Source of the DNA: Onchocerca volvulus
Taxonomy: Eukaryota > Nematoda > Chromadorea > Rhabditida > Onchocercidae
Length of the DNA: 64,000 bases
Assembly: GCA_000499405.2 (NCBI GenBank)
Contig: HG738139.1
Coordinates: 8,564-72,563, forward strand
Direction: 5' to 3'
Shown here piece by piece: positions 19,801 to 41,582 of the stretch. A model generated the notes under the pieces. That model had not been told where the DNA came from. It was given only the letters and a program-made list of their open reading frames with translations, and ran no database searches. A program made the position numbers and the translations under genes. Positions within the stretch are counted from its first letter, which is position 1, and every line of letters begins with the position of its first letter.

Positions 19801-22690
19801 AGGAGTAAAAGTTCTTTTCAACAAAAAATTTCAATCTTTTTTAAAATTATTATTGAATTTGGTTGTATTATGCATTTCATGATTTTGTCTAAAATCCTAT
19901 TATATTGCTTTTATATAATTGAGACTTAATTACCCTCTTGCTGTAATTACTGAATATAAATCAAATTAGGTGCAAAAAAATAAGTGTCCAATTTAGAGTT
20001 ATATCAAAAATTGCACATATAATTCGCTAACTGTTACGGTAAAGATAAATTTTTTTATTTCACCGAAATTTTTTTTTTTTTTCGATCAATTCGTTAAATA
20101 GCAATTAATTTTCATGCAAAGAATTTTGATATAGTTCTGTGTGTTTTTTTATTTTAACGTGAATTACAATAAGGACAAGAAGTTTATTAATAAAAGCAAA
20201 CAATTTACTATAATTTTAAATGAGCAATAAAGAAAAAATTTCCTTTTCAAATATTTGAGATATCTTAATACTAAGTGAAGACGGAACAACATCTTTCAAT
20301 GGTAAAATAAGATTTTTGACAAATCAATAATTATCATATTTCAGGAACATCTGATGGGATTTTTTAGAGCTTTTTAATGGTAAATATGGTAAACATTTAA
20401 TGGACCATAAAAAGACTGATAAGCTAAAATCAGTGAAGTCTACGAACTGAAATGATAACTAGTATGTTTGTGTGATGCCTTCAGCGTTTGATATGCTTCC
20501 ATTTCATATATTTTAGTAATGTAGCGAATTTCGGATGCGAAAAATATCCCGATCAGAAGATAAATGATAGCAAAGTTTTTTCAATGCGTTAGAAATGATT
20601 TAATGAACCATATCGATTTTGGAATGGATGAATTCATTCTCCGGATTATCTCTCGAAAATTCCGATTTCTATAACTTTCCGATTTTAATATAAAGTTGTG
20701 CTTAATTATAATAAACTTGATTTTTTGAAAATTACAACTTTGGAATCTCTTTAGGCTTATCTTGATAAAGTTTTAGCTTTTTAATCCAAAAATTTTAATT
20801 ATATCTGATTTTCTTCTTCCTTCCAGAATTCTTGAGAAAAAAATTTTTGTAAATTGTTATTTAAGAAATTTTTACATATAGCTATTGTCGTTATAAGAAT
20901 TGCTGGTCGAAATTTTCTGGGAAATCAATAAACAATTTATGGCCGAGTTAATCTGAATAATAATTATCATTTAAAACTGCTTGTCCTTTCCTCCATTTTT
21001 CTTTTCTTTTTCTTTTTTTTTTTTTTTTGGAAAAAAAAAGGAATAATAGTGAAAAGAAAAAAAAAAAGTTCGAATAAGCTAAGATTTTGAGCTTTTCACG
21101 ACGGTTGACGAGCTATCAATCATTGTTGCGAAGTATCCTAACAAAACTTTAATATTACCTTTGCCCAGTCACCCAAGTTCTTCCAAATTACTACTGAACT
21201 AACTAGCTTGAGCAAAGAAATTTGTATTTTCTTGTTTTTTTACAAAATTTTCCGGATGTTTACTTTCTGATTTTTTATTTTGATTTTGAATGGAAGTCAT
21301 ATGATGTAGTATTGCAATTTTTCAGTACTAAGAGCATACTTTGGGGAATTCTTTTTTTATCGTAATTTCAACTTTTAGTCATGAAATGTAATTTGTCATT
21401 ATCCATAATTTTTTATGATATGTTAGTCGAATAGAGGAAGAAAAAGATAAGCTGAATATCTCAGTATGATGAAGTAATCAGAATTATTATTCTTTTTCAA
21501 TTAATATGCAATTAATTAATTGAATAAACTGAAAATTGTGAAGAAAAATTCCAATATTATCTGGGATATCGTGATATTTTCCATCGGAATTATTTTTTTA
21601 TTGTACTTCTCAAATATCAGCTTTTTTGTAAATGGATAACGATGTACTTTAAATTTTAAGAAAAAAAAAATCATACATAATAAGATGAACGATTTATTAG
21701 AGCTTATTTGCATGAGCTTAACGTTATGAACTTAAAATTTTCGTTTTTATTAATACACTTGGATTATGTATTTTCGACTTGGAAAATATATAAAATTTAA
21801 CGTATAATCTTTCGAAATATTGGTTTTTGTTACCATTTATTTCATAAATATTATACAATTATTTCGAACACCTTTCTTTTAATGATGCTAATCTTAAAAT
21901 ATGAATTATTGAGGATTTTGAAAATTTTTCGAAGAATATTCCCAAGTAAAAACTTCCTTGAAAATTACCATATTCTTGCTTAGATGAAGTTCATAAACAC
22001 TATAATATACTAACACGGCTACTTCTGAGCAAATTAATTAATTAGCGACCAGATGACTTCTAGTCACTGACGTTTTCTCTGAAAATTTATTCAAATTTGT
22101 TACTTTAAAATATAATTATTATACATTAACTCACTGTAAATTATCTACTCCACACATTTATGTATGTTATATCAAAAGAAAATCAAGAAATACATATAAT
22201 AATTAGAGTTTAAAAGTTTCTCAAAACATTTTAATGATCATAAAGATTGCTGATTTCATGAATAAATTTTTTTTTTTTTGAGTGAATATTCCATTAATAA
22301 ATATGAAATTTTTGATTAAAAAGAAAAAAGAATTTGAAAACTTAAAGAAGTTTGACGAGAATGAATCCAATTAAATTATTATTTTTTTACTTATTATGAT
22401 AGTATTTTTTTCGGAAGAAAAGATGATTCAGAAATTTTGGAAGTTTTGAACTTTTCTAAAATAACTTCTTTCCTTTTTCTTTTGATTTTTACAATTATAA
22501 GTATACTGTAATAGATGAAAATCAAATGATAAGAGGTAGCAGTGTTATCTTATCGAAAAAATTACTTTTCATTGTCCTTCCCATCATTTTGTTCGTTTCA
22601 CCACATTAATTTTGACCGTGAAGAAGTTAAAGAGGAAAGTGTTAAAGTTGGTGAGGAAAAAGGATAAGTTGAAGTGGTAAAGGTAATATT
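16888..22690. other. Long stretch without a recognised gene (first part)
   Basis: Mostly very AT-rich with T and A homopolymers. Small islands of more balanced composition occur at about 18155-18350 and 18770-18880; the second contains gtaaacaaaatttgtttgc (18800-18818), a pair of facing forkhead-type sites. The open frames in these islands (for example 18158-18346) resemble no known protein. The beginning must hold the ABHD16A 3' untranslated region. No RNA gene was seen. Confidence 0.4.
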
Positions 22691-22696
22691 GACCTA

Positions 22697-22891
22697 ATGA
22701 TGTTAGTGTTAATACTTTTATCAAATTTACTGATCTTTCCCTTAGTGAAATTGGCAAGACCTCGCGAATCACGCAAATCAGCAAGTTGTTTGTTTTGCAA
22801 GAACGATGAACTCATCAGCTCAGGTGCAAACCTGGGTCGCAATACTTGGGAATTGCTATCGAACATCATTTCTATGGGGCTCAATTATTAG
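22697..22891 (+). CDS. Possible small secreted peptide, unrecognised
   Basis: A 64-residue open frame in an island with clearly higher GC than its surroundings. It starts with a hydrophobic stretch (MMLVLILLSNLLIFPLV) resembling a signal peptide, then a basic segment (RPRESRK) and a CLFC motif, and ends NIISMGLNY before a stop. Such a layout would fit a neuropeptide-like or other small secreted product. The minus strand is also open over the same bases (22642-22884), so the coding strand is not settled. I do not recognise a family. A start inside the region (second Met) is equally possible. Confidence 0.25.
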   Translation: MMLVLILLSNLLIFPLVKLARPRESRKSASCLFCKNDELISSGANLGRNTWELLSNIISMGLNY

Positions 22892-25800
22892 AAATTTTTG
22901 TGTTTTTATTTTTTCATTGTCGTTACTAGATCAGCCAAAGATACTATGAATTGAAGCTCAGTTTTGAGTATCTCAAAAGCAGATTTGAGACAGGACACAC
23001 TCGTCTAATCTCACATTAACTTCCTAGTCACATTTTTTCTCCGCTTATTTCATGCCTTTTAAAACACAAAAAGATCTTTCACTTCTAACACTTTCTTTAC
23101 TGACTGATCCATAGTTATCGGATCTTAATACTGTATGCATTGAAACAAAATAAGGGAAGACATATTTTATATTTAAAAAAAAAACCTCCAATCTTACTTT
23201 TTCTCTTTTCTAATAAAAGAAAAAAGGAAATTCATAATTTCTCATTTTTTTTATTCTGTAAAGTAACTCTGTTTGTTCAGTTTAATTATGTAAGTAATGA
23301 TAATTTTCAAGTATCGGATTCGAAAATTAGAGAAAGTAACAAAGATAGAAGAAATTGTTTTTAAATTTATTGCACTTGTTACAACCAAAAATGAAAGAAA
23401 CTTTCATATATTTGAAAATTATTTTTTTTATCAAAAAGATTTGAAAATATGGATTCTTACAGATGGTGAGGATGACCTTTCATTAATGATCTATGAATCC
23501 TCAGTTCATAATTAAATGAATATTTAATTGATAATCGTATGAATCTTTAATCATGTATTGCAACTAGCTTTCATCTTTGCTGTTTACGAAACTGCAATAA
23601 GAAGAGAAATAGGAGATGAAGAATGAAAAGATAGAGCGGGAAAGGTGAAAATGTAAAAGTTGAAAGTTAAAGCGATTTTTCGACTCGAAAACTCTTGTCT
23701 TCGCATTTCTTCTCTCTAATTTCAAAATTCAGCACCGTTATTGAGCAGCCGCAACGGAATCATTGTAAACATTGCGACGATTGAATGTGGAACATTGTGA
23801 TTCGTCAAATCGGAATTTTATGATTCATGTAAATGAATGCATTATCGATATAATGCAATACACATTATACGAATACATTGCAGAGAATGCATTAGAAGGA
23901 TGGGACAGACATAAGGTATCCATCTGATATTTAGATTTCATTCACTATCAAATTTTCATCAGAAGCATTTTCATTTTGGAAGAAATCAGATTTGGAAGGA
24001 TGCCTTTTATTCTAAATTCTTTTAAAAAGAAAGAAATTTCTTTTCATATAATTGTTTTCTTTACTTTCTCTCATGAATTTCTATGCTGATATTTCTTATA
24101 AAAATATGCTTTTGTTTAATTTTTAAATTAAAATAAAATTTAATAAATTAACAATTTGTAAGCGTAATGCCTTCTTGCATGCTTGCGTTTCCATTAACTC
24201 TTTTTTTTTTTTTTATTTCATTTATATTTTTATCGATTAATTTGGAATAGTTTCTTTTTCAAACATGAATAATTGAATTATATTAACATTATTAATCTTA
24301 CTGTCAGCTGCTTGAAGCTAGATTTATGGATTTTAATGATGAATCTATTCAAGATTTAACCTTATTTACCAGGATTATCCAGTCTCCACATGTAGCATAG
24401 AAATATATCTCACATAGGCTTCGCTTCCTAAAATATGCATATTGTGTCAAGCATTAAATTAATTGTTTTTATTGGTAGCTTCATTGATTGGTTTGAACTT
24501 GATCAACAGGCAATACTCTTCTGGATATTGCCAACATTTATGGAAAATACGTAAAATTGAACTTCACTCAATTTCATTTTTTGTTGGCTGATAGCATTTT
24601 ATGACTGCAACTGGAATTAAAGTTTTTTTTGGAAAATTAATTCCAATTGGAAAATTGATTACATTGCTGAGATCAACAATTTTTTTTCTAATCAAATGTT
24701 TGCATGAGTGATGAGTTTGCAGTACAACATGATTTCTTGTAACAACTTTCACCACTCATTTTGACAAAAAAATTTCATAATTTTTTCAAATACCAAAAAC
24801 AATCTAGCGTCTTCTGAAACTGGGAGTCTTTTTGGCACCTCAATTGTTTTTTTTTTTTTTTTGCTTTTATTTCTATCATACAAAATTTGTACAATTCTTC
24901 CTATATGTATAAATGTGTATATTTGTATTTCAATTTATACAATTTTAAAAAGTGCAATAGACGAAAAAAAGAAAAAAAAGACGATGACAGAATTGAAAAC
25001 AATAAAAACGATAGTATAAACGATGGCAATAATTACTGTTACAACTACTTGAATGATTCAGAATTCAAATCTCACTTCTAATAGAAGAATATTCCTTATA
25101 AATACCATTGATCATGTTTTCATGGAAATTAAAATTTCGTGTTCATAATAATAATAATTAATTGATAATAAACAATGATAAATTTATAACGATAATAATT
25201 AATTAATAAAAATCATTGTTACTAATGATAATAATAAATAATAATTAATAAAAAATGAATGAATAATAAAATTTTTGATCTCAAATAAATTAGCCATCTC
25301 AATAAACTTTAAATTTTCATCCGTTAGATAAAATAACTCAACAAGGATATTTTTATATGTATAAATTATATTTTTAATAAATTTTCATTTGATTGCAAGA
25401 ATTAGCTCAAAATTATCACTTAATCTGAATTCCCTTTCGTTGAATCTTCCGTTCTCTTATTCTTGACTATAGCTAAACGATTTCAAGATTTGGTAGTATA
25501 GAAGATATGAGCTATTTCAAGATTTGGTAGTATAGAAGATATGAGCTAAGACATCTGAGAGAAAAATTTGATTTGAGTGGTAATTTCTAGATTTTTTGAG
25601 CATAAATTTTTTGAAAATAATAACAAATGTTACGATGCTGAAGGTTGTAATTTGTTAGACCGAAAAAAAAAGGGAAAGAAGACAGACAAGTTGTTGTCAA
25701 AAATTTCAGAAGAAATCACATCTAATTACTTTTGCATACATTATGAAAAGTACTAGTCTTTTACATTCCAACATTCTTTTAATGCTGTTTGACATTAAAA

Positions 25801-27703
25801 GTTAATTCACTGAAAATAAATTACATGCAATCATATAACTTCATTCATAATTAAAAGCATGTAATTCTTTTTTTAACTAATAATTCCTGACATATTTCCT
25901 CATTGCCAAATCTCTTTTTTTTAAATTTTATTTTTAGTTTAATTATCGAAATGGTCGATAGTATTTCCCTAAGCCATTTAGCTTATGAAAAAGCTTCTTT
26001 AATATTTGTTGTTTTACAAATTCTTTACAAATTTCAATTTTTAATCTTTCAAACTAGCATATACACATATATCATCATATATGCCATATCCAACAGATAC
26101 ATATTAAATTATATTGCAGATACGCATTATATTATTATGGTATAATATGCTCATATCTTTCTTGGAGTCGAAAGAAGAGATTCATTTCTCAAAAGAATAT
26201 TTCCTTCATCTAATCATTTGAGTAATTTGAGAAGAAGCGGAGTGATAGCTAAAAAGTGTAATCTGTTTTTAAGAGATGCCATTTCTTGACGACTAATACA
26301 TTTCATTTTTCTTTATGAGCTATCAGAAGTAGAATACTTTTATTGTCTATTCTTTTCTTATTTGATGATGTATTTCTATTGTTATTAATGAGTTATATAT
26401 AACAATTCTTCGTTTTTTCAGAATAATTCATTCATTCATATTTTTACTGAATTATTCTGAACGAATTCATTGAATGTTTTGTAAATTTCCCAATATATTT
26501 AAAGGTCCGTTTCACTTTTTTCTAAATTCCAATAAATTATGTATAGGAAGTGCGACTAATAGGCAATATTATAACAAGATTTATGTTAGAATACTTCGTC
26601 GTTGTTTAGATAATCGTGTAACAAGTTAGATAGAAAGAAGGAAGGCAGAATTTTTGAATTCAAATACATAAATCGGGAGATGAAATATTTCATTTTCAAT
26701 AAATTATCTATTTAACTGAATTACTGCATAATTTTAGAAGTACGATTAAAAAGAATGTTATGTTATTAATGCTTTTTATTTAATTTGTTAACAAATGAAA
26801 TGATTCGATTTTTTTTCTAAAAGAAATTTAAAATATTATTAAATCACTGATCTAGCAAAAGAATGTGTAATTTGCATGAAATTCTTTTCAATTAGGAGAA
26901 TTCAGTGAAAGAAAGCGAATAAGATAAGATTAACAAAATGTGGATCATCAGGTAAAGTACTACAATATGTAAACAATTTTAGAAATTAGGGGGGGAAAAA
27001 ATAGACTACTTCATCCATGCACTGGTGCCAATTGGTTCGTAAGGGTAGATATGGCCAATAAGGCCCTCAAAAATGAAAGAAAAGCGAAGAAATTTACCGA
27101 CCTTACTTATATGTCAAAAAAAGAAAGAAAAAAAGCGCCTAAATATAAGTATTCTAATACATTCGCAAATTGAATTAAATTTAATCTTCTGTAAAAAAAA
27201 AAAAGTTCGATTTAATCTATTAATGAATACGTGGAATTATATTTATCTAGCGCACAAAACAGATTAGCATGAGAGCAAATACCAATCTTAGTAGATGTAT
27301 TATTCTTAAACAATAATATTAATATCGTATCTTCTTGCTTGCTCCATTAATCATTTTAAAACTGCCTAAATACAGAAAAAAAATGGCTTTAAAAGTATGT
27401 TGAATTTTGTTGTCTCATCAAATATAATTTTTGCCACAATTTTTTCATATGATAGTAATATTTACTTTTGCTTACTTTTAATTTTCTGATTTTTGTTTTC
27501 ACCATTTCCACTTAACATTAGGATTTCATAACTAAAATTAACTATGCCAAAATTAAGTATTGATTTTCGTTTTTATTTTCTTTTTCTTATTTATTGTTAG
27601 TAAAATAATTTTAAAGCCATAAATTTTTTTATAATTTTAATTTTTAGAATTTTCTTTTTCTTTCTTGCTTAATTTATTGACTTACTGTTTGTATTCATTT
27701 CAG
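22892..27703. other. Long stretch without a recognised gene (second part)
   Basis: AT-rich and mostly low complexity. A less AT-rich patch at about 23740-23930 carries several ATGCAT/ATGCA-type words. Around 25140-25265 there is a run of ataat/taat repeats. A short exon-like ATG segment at 26938-26951 is in the right phase to be a start exon of the PCBP gene downstream, but the signal is weak. Confidence 0.4.
25481..25548. repeat. Exact 34-bp tandem duplication
   Basis: Positions 25481-25514 and 25515-25548 are identical. Exact identity suggests a recent duplication. Not part of any recognised gene. Confidence 0.9.
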
Positions 27704-27870
27704 ATGATGCTAAGTGTAAGAGAGGAAGAAGCAATGACGACAGATGACAGATTAACATTGCTAGCATAAAAATTTGAGACACAAACTAGCAGACCATTTA
27801 GGAGGGTGACAATTTTGGGACAGAAGTGGAGAAGGCCTGGAAAGAGTTGCTAGGACGATGACAGGATGAG
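27704..27870 (+). other. Candidate noncoding exon, possibly 5' leader of the PCBP gene
   Basis: A good acceptor (tttcag ending at 27703) precedes a block of less AT-rich sequence that ends at a plausible donor (gatgag followed by gtatat at 27871). Directly after the acceptor is ATGATG, opening a 21-codon frame that stops at 27769. It cannot be the start of the main protein unless skipped, so it would act as an upstream ORF or be a noncoding exon. A hairpin (27860-27871 with 27883-27893) spans the donor. The link to the PCBP gene about 4 kb downstream is inference. Confidence 0.3.
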
Positions 27871-27893
27871 GTATATCCTCCTCCTCTCCTGTC
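27860..27893 (+). repeat. Hairpin overlapping a putative splice donor
   Basis: Arms 27860-27871 and 27883-27893 can form 11 base pairs with one bulged T and an 11-base loop. The putative donor GT at 27871-27872 lies at the top of the stem. Confidence 0.6.
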
Positions 27894-30800
27894 AAGCTCT
27901 TTCCTGCCCAAATTTCATCTTCATTCCACTTTCCAACTTACTTAATCAGCCCATTCCTTCCAACTTTCCTTTCTTCCCCCAACTAATAGCATCATCATCT
28001 TATTCTGAAAACGATTATCATCTTATTTTTTCATCATTATTACTTATTTATAATTAAAATTAGATGAAAATTTTCAAGTTCATGTTTCATTATTCATTCT
28101 TTTCCATCTTTTGAATACTGTAATTATCTGGAAAGGAGATTAAAATGAATTGAAAATAAATCAAATTAGATTAAAATAAATGATGCTAATAGATAGAGAG
28201 AGGTGATAATAGCTTAATATCTTAGCAGTTTTTATGAAAATGCTTAAAATGTGATAACTTGTACATATTTTAATGTTTTCTATGATTCGTACAGATTTTT
28301 ACAGATAATTAGCAATTTATAAAAATGTAACGATGAAAATTCAGATATTGGAAATAATAGAATATAAATAATCATAAGAATTATTCATATATCATAAACT
28401 TTATCAAATTATCCAGTTATTTCGATAATCAGCATAATTTTCTAAGAATGAGCTTTGATTATTGCTCAAATTAATCATTACTGCAGCTTAATTATAACTG
28501 CATCTAAATAAATTATTCAGGAATGACTGCTGTCATATCACAAATATTCAACAATATTTATTGGTTAATAAAACAAAAGCTATGTTTATTATTGTTGCAA
28601 TACATTTCTCCATAACTGTGTTCCTTTCATTATGAAACAAAAAAAGAAAAAAAAAAAAAAGAAAGGAAAAGAAATTCAAAATTCAAAATTTTTAAGGTGA
28701 CATTTATCGTTCATTCCATTTTTTTCTCAAACGAACTCTTTTCATTTTTTTTACTATCAACTAGCTGATAATTTCTTTTCGTTTCAAAAAACGAAAAAGA
28801 AAAGAGTTTCTAACATTGCATCATTTCATTTTATATAAATTATTATTTTTCAATAAGCAAAATTAGAATGTGAAACAACAAATTTCTTTCATTTCAATTA
28901 GCGATTTTTATATTTTTTAAAAAACAACTTTTCCAAAAATTTTTTTCTAACTTTGATTTGCCTGAAAATTACAATTTTTCTTATTTTTTGGGCTCGAATT
29001 TAGAGCACATACACAATTTCCTTACAAGTTCAATTATATTTTCTAATGCAATTTTTTAAATACTGGGAATTTTCGCGAAAATGAATAAATTAATAGAATG
29101 GAAAGAAAGTGTAGATGTTGATTAGGTAATATTTTAGAATAACAAAATCACAATTTCCGGATGAAATTTCTTTATGCTGATTAAAACGACTGAATTATAT
29201 TTGGAAACTTGAAATAAATTTTTATTCAACTGATATCTTTACATGATGCTAATAATTATTACTGTTATGAATATCGAATTACGATGCAGTATGAAGTATC
29301 TAGCAAAACTATTTATCACATCCTTACAAAATAATATTTCAGAAATTTTGCAGAATAAATGGTTTTTTTCAATGATTAATAAAGTTTGCGTAATTTATGA
29401 ATGCAAGTAAACCAATCATCAGATCAATTGCAAAAGAATATTTTGATAGGTATGACATCGTTGGCAATTTCCCACTGAAAGTAATTGATGCTTGATCATA
29501 TCTAGAAAGTAATCATTTTATCATCGAGAAATTTCTCACGAAACAAAATTTATTAATAATAATTTTAGGATTTAAAAAACTTGGAAATGAGTTTAACCAT
29601 TAAAAATAGTGATAGTAATCTTATTTCAATAATGCAAAGATAGCGTGTGATATGCAACCTACCGAGCAAATACGCTTTGAAAAATATATTATTTTGTTTA
29701 GTTTGTGAAAACCTTCTCATTTTTACCAAACTTGTTGTTTTTTGGAACAAACGAAGAAGAAAGTAAGAATAAATTTGCAAAATGGCTTTGTTAAAGAAGA
29801 AATTGCATTGTATAATGAGCAAATTAGCTGACAGAAATTTTATTACAATAATATGCTTGATGAAACAATGAAAAACAAAATAAAAAGACAAGCAATTAGG
29901 CCTTTAAGTTTGTCTTTTTTTCTTCACTTCCTTTGACCTCTTTCTTTACCTTTCATTAGAAATTCTAACAATCATTTATATATTTATTTTTATATATTCA
30001 TCATTGTCCAATAATTATATGATATCTATCTTTCCATGCAAAGATCTAATAATGAGTGGTCGGATAATATTAAAAAAAAAAAAAAGGAAGAGGAAAGGAA
30101 ATAAAAAACTAACAAACAAGGAATTCAATAATGAATCGATCGTTTTTGAATCATCACTTTCTCACTTTCTCAACTACAACCGTTTTAATTCTAAATTAGT
30201 TACTTTGTACAATTTTTGTGACAACAGTTAAAAGGAAATACAACAACAAATGAAAAACCAACAGTAAAATTGTTTCTTCTTGAAAATTATGTGCACATTT
30301 TTTTAATTTGTCAATTAGTAAAAGAAGGTTAAAATTCGATTCGTGAGTAATATAAAATGTGAAGAGATAAATGATTCGCTTGATTTGACTTCCTTTCCTT
30401 TGTTCTTAAAATTATTCTTCAATAATTTTTTTTTCTTTTTTTCTTCCGTCCATCTTCAAAAGGTATGAAAGAATTGAAAAAATAATTAATATTCATGACG
30501 TTTCGGTTTTTTCTTTTTCTTTAAAATTAATCAGTATTTCTTAAGCAAAAGGAAGGGTTATAGAAAAGAAGAGAGGAAGAGAAAATTGTTTATGAGTTTA
30601 AAAAATAATAAAACTAAAAATAGAACATTCATTTTACTGGGTTTGATATTTGATATGATTTACTGATTGATGCAAATGATATCACACTGATTATTTGTCA
30701 TTTCATGTGCTTATTTATCATGTCCTCAATGATAAGAGTGATAAATGAAACGGCAGTTTTACAGTGATGACAAATAATATGAAATGAAAGTAAGAATAAG

Positions 30801-31676
30801 ATATTAATAAAAATGTATAAAATGATTAAGTTTGAGGATGATAAGCTTGAAAATAATTTTTATCGTAGATACACTATTTCTTGACAGTATTTTTAATCAC
30901 CCCATTTTGAACATATTTTACCACAAAGAAAAATTTGCATAGGCGAAAAGTAAGATTTGAACTTTCGAACATAAATTATTCGAAAGTTTGTGATATTAGC
31001 GTATTAAATTTGATATCTTTCGTCTTCTTCTTTCTCTTCTTCTCTTCCATCGAAAATTCCCTTTCCTTTTCCTTCTTCTCTTTTTCTTCTTGCTTTCTTC
31101 TGTTTTTTCACATCCCTTTCTCCCTCTTCTTTTATTTTCATTTCTCTTCAAAGAATGACGAAGATAGATGGAAGAGGATTTATTTTCGACAAATTTATTT
31201 CCACAAATTCCTCTTCTTTTGTAAGTGGCTTAGCCCAGAAATCCACCGATGTTTGATACATCTCTCCGCAACGATTTGTCTGATTTTAGTTCGAGAAGAG
31301 ATTTGTCTAATTGTTTGTTGTTCGCACACTTTCATCCTTTTCTCATTCTTGTCAACAACTTACTTTATTCAATCATTCACTCTACACTTTTATTTATCGA
31401 AAAATTTGATATTCAACGATAAGTCAGTCCTACATTATCTTCTGATTATCGTTATCAAATTTAAACTAATCTGATATTCGAAGCCATAACACGAGTGTTG
31501 AAATGAATGATTCAATTTATTATTATTGTCGTCATTATAGTATTTTCGCTATTGCGTTGTTGTCATCATTAGCTGCTAATAACATTATTTGTGATGAGAA
31601 TTTCAGAATTTTTGAATTTATTTCTCAATTGACAAACTTTCTGTCTTATTTATAAACAAATGAATCGAACATGCAG
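27894..31676. other. Stretch without a recognised gene upstream of the PCBP exons
   Basis: AT-rich, with a strongly pyrimidine-rich tract at about 31015-31155 (ctt and tct runs) and a less AT-rich patch to about 31350. The long + frame at 30935-31474 arises from the pyrimidine tract (Phe, Ser and Leu codons) and does not look like a protein. The patch could belong to a promoter or leader of the PCBP gene. Confidence 0.35.
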
Positions 31677-40190
<8,514 letters not shown>

Positions 40191-40375
40191 ATAATTCCTG
40201 CATTGCACATCTTTGATAGAGTTATTTATGAACTTTACTGACTGAAAAAAATTGCGAAATTCGATACCATAATTAGAAGTAAAATTATGAATTACATTAA
40301 TTACACGAAAATCCTATTCAGGTTAACCTAAGTTATCTAAGTCTGAGATCGTAAAGCTAATTGTTCATTTAATGA

Positions 40376-40381
40376 AATAAA
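40376..40381 (+). promoter_or_regulatory. Candidate polyadenylation signal of the PCBP gene
   Basis: AATAAA 186 bases after the stop codon. A second AATAAA is at 40497-40502; either or both may be used. Confidence 0.45.
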
Positions 40382-40502
40382 GCAAAAAAGTGACAGCAAA
40401 GATTCCAAGAATCAAATCCAGCTTAACAAATAGCAAAGTAACAGTTTTCAATCACTACTTGACTATATTTTGCAGATCAGTTCCAGAATTAATGTGAATA
40501 AA

Positions 40503-41582
40503 ATACCATTGTTTCATACAAATAATTTCTTCAGATGGAACCAACTTCAAATCATGCATCTATCTGCAATTTTCAGTCATTTTTAAATTAATAAAACTTA
40601 ACTCTCCATGCCATCTCTGAGTTATTTTAATCATACATTTAAATGTTAATTATCCAGTTTCATCACAGCAAACTTCTACGTATCCAATTCTTATTTGCTT
40701 ATTCTGAACAGAACTTTTCAATTTACTTTTTGCTTTTATTTCCTTAGAGAAATTTTATTAATCAAAAATATATCCTACTAAATTAGCAGCATAATATTAA
40801 GCATTATCAAAAGCTGCATAGTTAATTTTGCTTAGCATTCTCAGTAGTAACTAAAGATACGACAAGCTATTTATTTGACTGAAAGTTACTTTCGTTCATT
40901 ATATTAATGGCCTTGTGACGACTATCTACCTTATGAATAGGATGGAATTGAATCCATTTCGAAAGGTGATTAAAGCATTCAGACCAAATTTAACCATGAT
41001 AAATCCATCATTTCGAGACATGTTATTTCTCTATTTTTAGTCAGCTGTTTTTTAAAATTTATTTTTTTTGTTATGTCTTAAAATTCCAAGTAGAAATCTT
41101 CTTTTGAAATTTTCATGTAAAATACAAGATGATAAAAAAAAAAAAAAAAATCATTTATTGACTTCACGATGTATACTCATATGGCACTCTTGTAAGGAGG
41201 GATATCTTTTTTTTCGGGAAAATTCACGAAAATAAAGGAAAAATGCAATTCACTGAAATGATAACTTCAAAAAAGAGTATCACATTGTTCTCGCTGCATG
41301 TAATCTAATGTAAAAACTAGGAAATTTAATTATCCTATGGTTGAGATAATTATTAAACATATATCTATGAATATGAAAATACACCCTATCATAAATTATC
41401 GAAGTATAATTAGTTTCATTAATGCTGCAGTTGACATAAAGCTAATGCCAGCGTACAACAGTGCTATATCAAGCAAAAAGAAACTGTTTAAAATGATCGA
41501 TATTGCTGGTATAAGGGAATTTTTTCTTTATAAATAGGCCTGAATTTTGAAATACCTAAAACAATTCTATTCTTTAAAATCA
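40503..41582. other. Intergenic between convergent PCBP and LENG8
   Basis: The two genes converge on this AT-rich interval. The small + frame at 41337-41537 resembles no known protein. No RNA gene was seen. Confidence 0.45.

Noticed and set aside
29565..29891. 108-residue minus-strand open frame
   Set aside because: Hydrophobic low-complexity product of AT-rich DNA without family resemblance.
30935..31474. 179-residue + strand open frame
   Set aside because: It comes largely from a pyrimidine-rich tract giving Phe, Ser and Leu runs; no domain, no splice support.
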